Shown: in pieces, positions 9,220 to 21,367 of the stretch | How the letters are laid out: each line of letters opens with the position of its first letter | Position numbering within the stretch: position 1 is the stretch's first letter | Assembly (NCBI GenBank): GCA_003427395.1 | Contig: BFEA01000402.1 | Location: 262,806 to 309,592 of the forward strand | DNA: 46,787 nt | Origin: Chara braunii | Lineage: Eukaryota > Streptophyta > Charophyceae > Charales > Characeae | Direction of reading: 5' to 3' | The notes under the pieces: generated by a model | What the model saw: only the letters and a program-made list of their open reading frames with translations | The model's database searches: none | Told to the model about the DNA's origin: nothing | Position numbers and translations under genes: made by a program

Positions 9220-12200
9220 GTAAAGCTGGCTGATACCTGCCCCCTTTTTTGCTTGGTGTCAGATGAGTGTTAGCTGTAACCGTTCTCTCTGGTAAGCTAT
9301 AAATAGACCTGATGTCTTGCTTTGCTGTTCATGTGAAATTGTGGCGACTGATTACACGACCAATTTGCAGAACGCGATCGTCCACCTGTTTGTTATCTGC
9401 TTGTTCAATGCTCTTTTAGACAAATCTCTGGACGTGATTGCATGTGCTTTTAGACAAATCTATGGACGTGATTGCAGTCAGATGCGAATGGGGAAGTCGT
9501 AGTGTGAGAGTATGCCCCCCTAGTTTGTCTTAACTGGCAAACAAATTTCCTCTTTGAGTATTTCTGCAGATTTGTCATAGCCTCTCTTGACAGCTGCATC
9601 TTTCGTCTTTTTAGTTATTTTTATTACACAATGGCGGGCCACTTGGTGAGGTTGCTTTTCCAGTGGAATGGAATAATCCCGAGAAGCTGCTTTTGTTCTC
9701 GTTCGCTATCAGACTCAGTCTCTCAATGAAGTGCTATGGGGAAAGTTTTTTTTTTAGAAACGAGATTGGTTGGTATTTTTGCCTATCCCCTCAGGGTTGA
9801 CACCTGCGAGCCTGAGGGGATTTAAACTTGTAACCCTTACCATGCTGTGTCCATTGTGCATATGATGATGTCCTGCGGATCTGCGATGCGGTTTCTGTTC
9901 TGCGTATGACATATTCAGTGTGAGGCTGATTCATGAGAAGAAAATAGCCTAGTAAAAATACAACTGACCCCCATATATGAGGCGAAGACGGCTGTATTTT
10001 TTGGGGATAAAAAAAAGAAATGGTATTTTTGGCATGTTCTGCTGTCAGTGCATTATGGTCCTAGAGACTTCCACTTGCAGATTTTCTGATGCCTTTTGGT
10101 TTGTGACTGGATGGATGCTCAGGGCAAGGAATGGGAGCATTTTCAGCAGGTGGCAAAGAATGAAGACGCTTTGTCCTTTGCTCAAACCACAAGTGCTGAG
10201 GCAGCAGCTGCTGCTGGCATCACGGCTAAGGCACCTGCTTTTGCGGTCGTTAAGGCCGAGGATGAGAAGTTTACTGCTTTCGGTATGTGCACTTTCCGTT
10301 TCCCCCTCTTCCCCCCCCTCACTTTTTCTTTTTCTTTTTTGTTTTCGTTTTGGTTGTGTGCCTGTGAGGGTCCCCCAGCTATGCCGAGGAAAGAAGGGCA
10401 CTTAGCGAAGGCCGGAAGGGGAAAAGGGCATGGCCAGTTTTGGTAAAGACTGGGCCAGACTGGTTGAGGTCCCACTAGGGGCTGTCTGGATCGCAGTCTG
10501 TTGCAGCCAGATCCTGATTCTTCCAGGAGGTGCTGCCTGCCTGTTCCATAATGCTCCCAGCCTCAGAATATAGGGAGACGGCAGGGCAAAGAAATATTAT
10601 GGTATATTGGCCAAGCGTACTTGAGAGTAGTAGCAGATGGAGTGGGTTGTCACACAAGCTGGTAGTGCGACAGCCACAACAGAGAACTATTACTGTTGTC
10701 ACATTGGTTGTTCAGAGTGCAATAACTTGTCGCAAGTCTGCATAGCAGCGAACTCTAGGACGTCACTTTTGGTCAAAGGCCCGAAACAGAAGTCAAAGTC
10801 AACCCGCTGGTCAGCCACGGCTGTAGATCAGATGCACATCATTGGTTATCTGCAGGTATCCGGAAGAATCCAGTCCAAGTGGGACACATGGGAAATCTGC
10901 AACTGCGCAGCATCCAGGCCATTGGCTTCCGAATGATCTGGACCATCGACCGATGGAGACTGGGGGCTGGTCAACTCGAGTCAACACTACAAAATGTTGA
11001 CTCGGCCACTGTGTTGGGCATTCTGCCTTGTGCTGGCTTCGCGCTGGTGTTGTAATAATGCAAGGCTGACTCATACCACACACCAATCTCAGGAGATTGC
11101 ACGTACTTTGAGCATGGACACATATACGATTTCTCGTGACATGATTGCTGCACTGAGTCAGACTTGTATCACGACTAGAAACGTTTCTACTCTGTTTTTA
11201 GCTTCTCATCTGACTGGCTTCACTGCAGCACGTGAGAAGAGGGCTTTTCTTTTTTTTGATAGTGAGGCCCCCTCTTCTGGGGGGTGTCAGTTTGGTTGCT
11301 TATCACCACCAAGCATAGGACAGACATATGCAGAATATGAGGGAGAAAGAACAGACCAGGAAGAAGAGGGCTTTCCCTTTTTTTTTTTATTATATATACA
11401 CTCCAAAACACAAAGAGCAACCGGACTGGCCCGCCGCCCAGAATAGACAAGAAGAGGGTTTTAAATCATGAAGAGACGTCAGCAGTTTTGATTCTTGTGC
11501 GGCGATGATCATTCCTTTGTCATTTCTGCCAAAAATGGCCTGGTCGCCATATGTGTCCTCGATAGAGTTCATTCTCCGGTATGGTTTCCTAGAATGGGAG
11601 GCACAGTTCTTTTTTTTTTCTTCTTTTTTGTTTTACATAGCCTTATGGTTTCGGCTGCGTATCCATTCTGGGGAGCGTCAGTCCGGTTCCTATTGCACTG
11701 GCAAGTCAGAACTGATGCGCATTTCGTATTTTCTGAAGTATTGCTTTTGTGAAAAGGAAGCTATCGTCTATGAAGCCGGTCTTTGAGCGTAGATGCAGTT
11801 CCACCTTGGCTTAAATGCCAAATCAGCGAGCTCTCATCATCCAGCGTGCAGCCCTATGTCACCACATAGCCTTCCCGGCGCGCCCACACAACACTGGGCT
11901 GCCAACACTACCCAACGCAGAGCGTTATCACTGCCCCACCATATTCAGCGAAGCACCAAACAGCTATTGCTAAGGAGCAGCAGAGCGGCTGGAACCAGCT
12001 CGGATACCGAATTGCAAGGAAAATGAGCGATAGGGAAATGAGAGAATTCCAGACTGCAGTCCTTCCGGACATCTGTTAAAATTGGATCAATACAGAGGAG
12101 ATTAGTCACGGCCCATGCGCAAGGATGACACACATAATTCGAGAAATGGTCCAAATTAACAAAAACAAAAAAAGAATTCCGGACTAAAAAATCACGTTGA

Positions 12201-12500
12201 AAGCCAGATAGTCGAACACTGTCCAGAAAGCAGAAATGCACTGATATTCCATCAACAAAGAACCCAAGCACCGAATCCAAATGTCAATGAGAGTAATACT
12301 CTCGCCACCTCCAGCGTATGTATCCAGAGCCATTCCTCCTACTTGGCGCTCAGCGCCCAGACTGCAATCACACAGCTACTAACCAGCCTATGAATTGACA
12401 ATGCAACCTGTTGACGTCAGCAGCAACAACCGAAGTACGTGAAGATGTCGACCATGTAGACTATCACCAAGACCAGGTACGTGCCCTCACATCATCATCC

Positions 12501-12541
<41 letters not shown>

Positions 12542-15500
12542 TCTCCCCTTCTTCACCCACGTCTTCTTCCTCTACCACAAAGACCACCATCAACCCTACC
12601 TGCTGTTTCCAAGCCGAGCCTGGCTATGATGGCCTTGGCTATGGCACTGCCACTCCGCAGCGCCCTTTCCTCTCGTGCTACTCCATGCGCACACGCTCCA
12701 GCACCCAGCGCTAGCGCACTGCCTTGGCCGCGAGCCTAAGGTCAAGCAGCGCTTCCCCATTGCACACTGATCCATCAATGCCTCCTTCTGCTCCCGGCAA
12801 TTTCCTTTATCGAAAGTGCGGGCGCGCTGCCTGCTCTCTGCCGTCTGGACCGAGTTTCCCGTAGTTCGACTCTCGGCCAAAGTGTCTGTGCCCAGCCCCG
12901 TTCAGACAGTGGCCTGGGACAAATTGGGTAGGCATGCCCAACCACCCAGGCACAAACGCCTGGTGTTTCCTGCGTTCACCATGTTGCTGGAAGCGCCTGG
13001 CAAGGTCCAAGAATATTTCAGATTCTCAAGAGCAAGGCAGATGTAACCAACTGGCATGTGGCAACTGTCTGGCGCCCAAAAAGATTTGGAAGAATTGACG
13101 AATTCAGGGCCCGTCTTCACTTAGGTGGGCACGCGCTCGCTGCAGGGCCTTACGCAAGTATGCCGAGGTGTAAAATTTTTGCAATAACTAACTGTAGGTT
13201 TGTATCTTCTTGGCATTGAATAGGATGTAACCAATTGCTCGTCCTGGTGTTTTGCTTCTTTTAGGCCTTCAGTTTTTACTATTTGGCCACAACCAAGAGA
13301 AAAAACATAAACATAAAACGACAAAAGGAAAAGATCAGCATGTGAATATTCAAGAGTGTGCGATCCTTTCTCTGTCTTTTAAATGAGATCAACTGTAGTG
13401 TCTGTTGACTCTATTCTCATTACTTCAGCAAAAAAAAAGATTGTGCAATCGTGGACTCCTTTCGTCTACTCTTGCTGTGTCTTCACTCCGTTCTTTTTTA
13501 GATGTCCTGTCTTCATCAAGAAGAACTGTGTGACTACATTCTTTGTTGTTGTGCATGGCGTGAGTAATCCGCCGTTGCTTGTCAGTGAGATCAGTGTGTT
13601 CTGTTTTTTTTTTTTTTTTTTTTTTTTTTTTGGTATCTGATTTAAGAGAAGACTGCTGTGGATGATTCTTCATTCTCATTGAGGAACTTGAATCTCTTTG
13701 TTCAGAATGGACGGAATCAATGAAGTTTTTTTAACTTCTTTCCACCTTTACAGAGCATCCGCTATTGATGGTTCTCATTAACAAGCTTCATTTCTTTTTG
13801 TGATGGATAAACAGATGGCGAGTTTGTCTATGATGATCTCAGCAAGTTTGTCGCTGCCAACAAGCTGCCGATTGTTACATTGTTCACGACCGGCAATGTT
13901 GAAATGATCTTTGGCAGTGCTGTGAAGAAGCAGGTAAGGCCCATGTTATATAGTCTTGCTAGACTTTAAAAACTCTGCACTCCCCACTACCAACTCCCCT
14001 CTTGTCTTTAGCTGCTGCAAGTTGACATGTCTGAGGGCGTTTATTATTTTACCGCTATTACAGTTTTAGTAGGGGACGACATTTCACCACACAGCTTTTG
14101 GTGAGCTGCTCGTTATGGCCTTTCCTTACAATGGGTTAGAGTGAGAGGTCGGTCTCCAGGGAAGGGCATTCACCGCCTCCTCCCCCTTCCACCCCTTTTC
14201 TCTCTGTTTACTCTTGTCGGATGCGTGGTTACTGAGTGTTTAATGCTTTTGAATCTGTGCTGAAGTCATCTTTTGGTTTCCGGGTGTGCTGTGCAGGCTC
14301 TGTTGTTCCTCCCAGCAGACAAGGAGGCAGAGATTCTCCCTCTGTTTAAGAAGGCGTGCGGTGAGCTCAAGGGCGATGTGAGTACCTTTCCACCATTGCT
14401 ATCTCTTTTTTTTTTGCTTTTTTTGAAAAGGGCGACGGCCTTGACATCATCATCGGACGTATCGGCCCAAGGGAAGATCATACATATTTTATTTCAGTCA
14501 TCTAGTGCGGTCTGGATTCCCACATAGGTCTGCTTCGTCCATGGGTGTACCAACGGAGCTAGGTTTCGCTGGTATTGGTACCTCTTCCATCATGTGCGTA
14601 GGTGCGAATATGTGAGGGATATTTTAGACATAGAGTAATAGTCTTATGACATAGCGATGCATTCAATAAATAGTAAATNCCTCTGAAACCCGACCCGCCA
14701 AGCCTGACAAGGCCAGGTACTATAATGGTTCTTGGCAGTCCAGCATGAGAAAATCTGTGCATATTGTGTTGTAGTGGTGGTGGCAAATGAAGAATACGAG
14801 AGTGAGGATGGCCTGAAGTAGGTTGTTGGATTCTCGACTATCACGGGCTTTGGGAAAGTGGTATGAATCACGCCTGAAACAGTAATTTCAACGCTACCGT
14901 CTTCACCCGAATAGATGCAGCGATAATGACCTGCGTTTACAGCTGTATTTGCTACAATTTTTAGTCCAGAGGCGTCGATAATGACGTGCGGTATAGTTGT
15001 TCTTGGCAGTCCAGCATGAGAAAATCTGTGCATATTGTATTGTAGTGGTGGTGGGAAATGAAGAATTCAAGAGTGAGGATGTTCGAAAGTAGGTTGTTGG
15101 ATTCTTGACTATCACGGGCTGTTGGAAAGGGGTATGAATCACCCTGAAATAGTAAGAGTTTCAACGCGACCGTCTTCACCCGGATAGATGCAGTGCTGCG
15201 CGGGCTGCTCCCATGCAGTGCCCGCCACCAGCGCCTGTGTGCGCCCTTCAGCCCCAGGCCTACCAGCGGCATCCAGTGCTCAAACCAGCAGCGCTACCGC
15301 CAGCAAGCACACGGCCAGAATGCCTCGCCACGAGGCAGGCACTTCCCTTTATGGAAAGTGCAGGTAGCTTCTATCTGCCTGGGCCTGCTCGTGGGAGTTT
15401 CTAGTAGCTTCCAATAGAACCAAAGTGTATGCGCCCAGGGCCGGTTGCGATACTGGCCTGGGCCCAATACAGTTAGGCACGCCTAAGTATGCCACGAGAA

Positions 15501-18500
15501 GTGTTCGCTGCATTTTGGTTAGCTTGTGGCCAGTGTGTGACACGGGAGCTGCATTTTCATTGGACCACGTCCGCTGTGCGACATGTCGGCCTCCATGCTC
15601 TTTGCTGTACACGCCCAGGGCCCTGACCATTCGTGCCCTCGGCCCCGCTCGGTCAGAAGGCTCAACTGCCAAACGTGGCTGATGCTTTTTGGTACGATCT
15701 GATTCGCCGATAACTCTCCTTCCACTGATTGGAGGGGTCTAGAAGGCTCTTGGGCTGGGGTCACACATGCGGTGCCCCGTAACTGGCAGGCGCCAAGTAA
15801 CTCCTGGTGTGAGGCCTAGGCCCAGTAAACTTGCGAAAGGCCTCGTCGAAGATCCAAAGATTCCAAACCGACGTAGAGATTCCAACAGGCTCTGCTTGGG
15901 CCCTTTCGCCTGGTCACACCTGCCTATAATCAGTAATGGGCACATATTTGCCGGCCTGCATTCACTTAGGTTGGGCACGGCCTTTTTCAACACTGCCGAG
16001 GGACTGAATCCTCGCAGTCTCGTTTTTATATACATATTTGCTTATTTGAGGCCTTGGAAGGTAATTGTTTATTTTTGTTTTTGTGGGTCAGCTGTGCTGA
16101 CTGTTCAAGTCGGTTGAATTAGGCATTGTTCCTCGTTGAAGCTCTAGCGGCTATGGAAGATCTTCATCAGTGTGTTAATGAAATATCAGATGTTCCGGTT
16201 GTTCATGATGTGATTTACTGGGGCGGAGGTGATGGCTTAGAAGGTAATTCCCACTCAGGAAAAAAAACGTTTATGGTAGGAGCTTGCCGGCAGAAGATAT
16301 TTATGGAATGAATCTGGTCACGTAATTGGTTGGCTTGATCCCCGATTGTCACTACGATAATAAAATCTCCTATTTTCTGTGATATTGTTAATCGGGGATG
16401 CAAGGAAAATGAGCGATAGCGAAATGACAGAATTCCAGAATGTAAAATCACATTGAAAGCCAGAAAGTCCAACGCTGTCCAGAAAGCAGAAATTCACTGA
16501 TATTCCACCAACGGAGAACCAAAGCACCAGCAGCATATGTATCCAGAGCCCTTCCTCCTACTTGGCGCTCAACGCCCAGACTACAATCACACAGCTATTA
16601 CCAGCCTACGAATTGACAATGCAACCTGTTGACGTCAGCGGCAACAACCGAAGTGCATGAAGACGTCGACCCTGTAGAGAATCGCTAAGACCAGGTACGT
16701 GCCCTCGAATGCTCAACCCCATCTCTCTCTCTCTCTCTCTCAACCTCTACTTCATCGCCCATGACTTCTCCCCCATACATGAAGACCACCACCACCTCCA
16801 CTGGCTATGTCCAAGCCAAGCCTGGCTATGGGGGCTGGCTATGGTGCTGCCCTCAGCAGCGCCCTACACCCTGCACTTCTGCGTGTGCACACAGCACCAG
16901 CGCTAGCACAGCAAGCAGCCCGCGAGCATTCGCTCCAGCAGTGATGCCGCCCGCAAATGCAAGTGCCCGAATGTCTTTTGCCTGGCGGGCTCTTTCGTTT
17001 ATGGAAAAGGCTCCACCCAGTTTGCATCCCGGCTTTGACCCTCATGTGCCCTCTAGCTTCACGCTGGGCCAACGTGTTTGCGCCCAGGCCCGTTCAGACA
17101 GTGGCCTGGAGCCGAATTGGTTAGTCATGCCCAACCACAGGCACGAGTGTGCGGTGTTCCCTGCTTCGACGACGTTGCTGGAAGAGCCTGGAAGGCTCAC
17201 GAATATTTCCGACTCTCACGAGCAAAGCGGGTGTACCCAACTGGTGTGGCGCCCACCAAAATTTGTGAAAAGTGACGAGTTCAGGGCACGTTGAGATTCA
17301 GAGGGGGCCCGCCTTCACTTAGGGTAGCCATGCGCCTGCTGCAGGGCCTTATGCCAAGGGGTGAGCCATCGCAGGAATGCTTCTTTACCATTTTTTTGAA
17401 GTGTTATGGCCGTGATGCATTGTGTGGCTGAATCCATCTGCATAGATGGGCCGCATTGGTAGTTGAGCAGCTCGGAGAACCATCGATTTGCCGTGTACTC
17501 TGTAGCAATGTGGGAATTGGAGTCCCCAGAGTTGTTTTGGGTCTCTACCTTGAGTGCACATGGGCTGCAAATGTTTTTGTGAGGATGATAGGCAAGCATG
17601 CATGTGCCCAAGGCCCCAAATAGATTTCCTTGACTGTGGTTTTCAGATATGCAGGGGTGAAGGCAAACTAGGTCTGTGGGCTGGTGTATGTCTGGTTTTT
17701 CAACTTTTTCTAATGGCTGTTACAATTTTTGTTTGCTTGTTCTGCAGGTGATCTGTGTCCATGTTCAGGCCGATCACGAGGATTCTTCACAGGTGTACGA
17801 GTTCTTCGGCCTCGAGTCAGATGCTGTGGCTGTAAGTATTTTGTACATATTTTCAGACATAATCTCCTTGTGGCACTCTGTGCGGATTCGCTTGCTTGTT
17901 GTGGTGTCCCATTTTATGTGCGGTTGTGCACTGTGTTTGCTGTTGAATTGCCTTGTTGTGCATGGGCGTTGATCCGATTCAGCTGTGCTTGGTGGATTAT
18001 ATCATTTGGTGTTCATATGGTTTTGATGCTTTGGGAGTTTTTATGCTTTGGGATTAGACCCATGCTTGGTATCTGTTTTCTCCCTACCTGGGGGTGAATG
18101 AAAGATACGTCTGGGCCCTGGGGTAATTGTGGTATATTGGGAGTGTGGTGTCTCTCTAATGTTGATGGGGCCCCAGGGCAATTCTGGTGTATTGGCAGTA
18201 TGCTGTCTCTCTGATATTGTTGGGGCCCTGGGGCAGTGCGGTGTCTGTCTGACCATGATCTGAACCAGGAGCCGAGCTCAAAGGAATCACGGTTTTGGCT
18301 GAATTGGTCTCTGATTGTTGGGTTCGGCAAACCACGCAGCAGATCAGGAAGGCATGGTTAAGGAATGGTTTGTTTCTTGTGGCCTTAATGACTGTTGTTT
18401 TCTTTTTTGGGGAGGGTGGTTGGAGGTGGTTGGGTGGCGGGGGTGGGGTGATAGCGCTGGGGTATCATCTTTGGACTGACCCGACCTGGGTGAATTCAGA

Positions 18501-19294
18501 ATGATGTCATTTGTCTCAGTCCTTGCGGATGCAAACTCAGGTCTGTATTTTAACACTTCATGGGTGTACCAGCTGAAGCAGTGTACGAGTAAGTTGGAGT
18601 AACCGCTTTTTTTCGCTGATTTTTTGGAGCATTTGTTGTCCTTGTCTGTGAACGTGCATTCGGTGGTACAGATCTTCGGTTATTCCACCCTCGAGGAGTC
18701 CAAGAAGTTCCCGTTCGGGAAGGAGCTGAACCATGAGAACATTGTGGTATGTATTTCGTATTCCGATGTTGTTATGTCTGTGCACAAGTTTGGTTGCCAT
18801 TTTATGAAGACGACTGTGAATGGCTCTTCTGCTTTTACGAACCAATTGTAAGGGTGTATGTATTGCGGATTCTGGTCTGGTCATGGCTGTGCACGAGTTT
18901 GGTTGCACACGGCTGTGAATGGCTTTTCTGCTTTCGTATGAATTGGTTGTTTGGGTGTTTGCAAATTATCGGTATTTGGTTCCACAAGCGGCACAGGCTC
19001 TCTGACAGGAGTTGTTATGGAGTGATTAACGGACATAGTAGTCAGTTCCCATGAGGTTGTTCAGTGATCGACAGTCGTTCATTGTGTTCTTTGTTCCTCA
19101 ACAGGTTTGGGGTAAGGATTTCGCTGCCGGGAAGATCGAGGCATCATTCAAGTCTGAGGAAATTCCGGAGACGGTGAGTGGCTGGTGGACTGTGCTCTCA
19201 AGTCATGTTTTGGTCTGTATTGCCAGCTGGCAAGGATATTCTTTGAGGTTGGGGGTTGTGGAGGCAATATGTGTTTTTGCTGTGGTGTTGCTGT

Positions 19295-19347
<53 letters not shown>

Positions 19348-21300
19348 TCTTGTCGCGTGCTTTTGGGAGAATGGTGTCATTCGCTGCTGATTTCCATGTT
19401 TTTCGTATGGTGTGGGAGGGATCGTGTTTTGGTACGTCTCAAACGGTTTGTGCTTGTAATGTTTTACATGTTTTGCCTGTTTTTTGCATTGTAATGAGTC
19501 TAATGACACATTTTAATTGGTGGCTGTCTGTAATGCAGAACGATGAGGATGTCAAGGTGGTTGTTGGGAAGACATTTGAGTCGATTGTGCTGGATGATAG
19601 CAAGGACGTGCTGCTGGAGGTAAAGTCACAGTCTTTTGCTATGGCAGACCTTGTCTCCAATGGTTCTCTTGTCCTTAGAACTGATGAATTGTTTGTTGGT
19701 TGTGCTTTGAAACAGGGCTGGTCCCTGGTTGGACCGGGGGGCCCTCCCCCGACCAGCAGCCTGCCGGCCGGTAGGACCGGACGGCCGACTGGCCTGGCAG
19801 GCCCCCGGTCGAGCCCTGTGCACCACGCTGGGGGGGGGGGTATGGGGGACCCACGGGCGTCCCTGCAATTACCGAGCCCCTGGGGGGCTACTGCCTCCTT
19901 AAACGATCAGTACTTGGCCCGGCTATCGGCCGCGGCGCTTTCCCGTTAACACGCTGCGCCTTTAGGGCTTTGGGGTACCGGACCTCAATGGCTGGAAGCG
20001 CCAGCCAAAACAATTTCGAAATGGTACCCCGGCGCTTCGGCGAAAATCGGCGTGCAGGGGCATTCCAGGCTCGACATCGATAGCTGGGCCAAGTACTGGT
20101 GGTTTAAAGCACAACTGATACCGAGCCTGTTTTTACCGACCTTGAATTTCACTGTGCACAAAGTTTTGCCAAGCCTGGGTCCCATTTTATTTTCTTTTAT
20201 GGTACTTGCAAATGAAAAAAAGAAGAAAAAAAAAAAAAAAGAAGAACAACAAAAAAGAAAAACACAAAGCTAGGGACGTGAAAGCAGCTGGATATAGAGT
20301 CTGGGGTGAATGTGAAAGTATGCCTTGCCAACAGGCGTTGCATTCCCACTTCAATCATGGCAGTTGCAAAGAAAAAGAACAATGGAGAAAACGAAAGCAG
20401 AAAGTCCTTGGACGTGAAAGCAGCTGGATACAGAGTCTGGGGTACAGGTGAGAGTAAGCCCTCTCAACAGCCGTTACAGTCTCCCAATAAGAAAAAGAAC
20501 AATGGAGAATAAGAAAGCAGAAAGCAGCTGGATACAGAGTCTGGGGTACAGGTGAGAGTAAGCCCTCGCAACAGCCGTGACTGTCCCCCAATAATCACGG
20601 CGGTACTGCCGCAGTAGCAGAACATCAGTTAATTGGAGCGTGTCTATCTGTCGGTTTAGTCGACCATTCATGTTTACAGCGGGATGGACACGTGGCGTGA
20701 TAACATGACTTCAGACCGCCCGGTTTTATATGTCAAGGGATGCTGGGCCCGGTTTCCAGCAGGTGTTGCTCTCCACCAATAGATGGAGCCTCCCCGAGCA
20801 TGCTAGCGGTGTCTGCTCTCATCAGCACCCCTAGCATTTACTCGGATTGTTTTCTCAAAAAAAAAAAAAAAAAAAAAAAAAACGAGTAGCAGAAAACGAA
20901 GAACAACGAGGAAAAAAAAAAGTAACTACTCTTTGGACGTGAGAGCAGCCAACATACAGAATCCGCAGTACATGTGAGTGCACCCTCCGTGCAAAGTGTC
21001 AACTGTCCTTGTAATCTGCCGTGCCTCGCTGGCAGGGCACTAAAACTAAATCAGAAGGGGGGGAAAAAAAACACAAAACGAACAATGAAAATAGCTGATG
21101 ATTTTGGGTAGATGCATTCCTTCAAGAACTGATGTGAGCACAGCTGGTTCACGGCATACTTGCGGCGCACTGGTGCGCCTGCGGAATGCGCGCAGTGACA
21201 CAGTGCGCGCATGTGCGCGAGCGCACGCACGAGGTGCGCGCAGCGCATGGGGACGCGCTACCCCTGCAAGGGTGCGCATTGTGCGCCATGCTGTTTTTCG

Positions 21301-21367
<67 letters not shown>

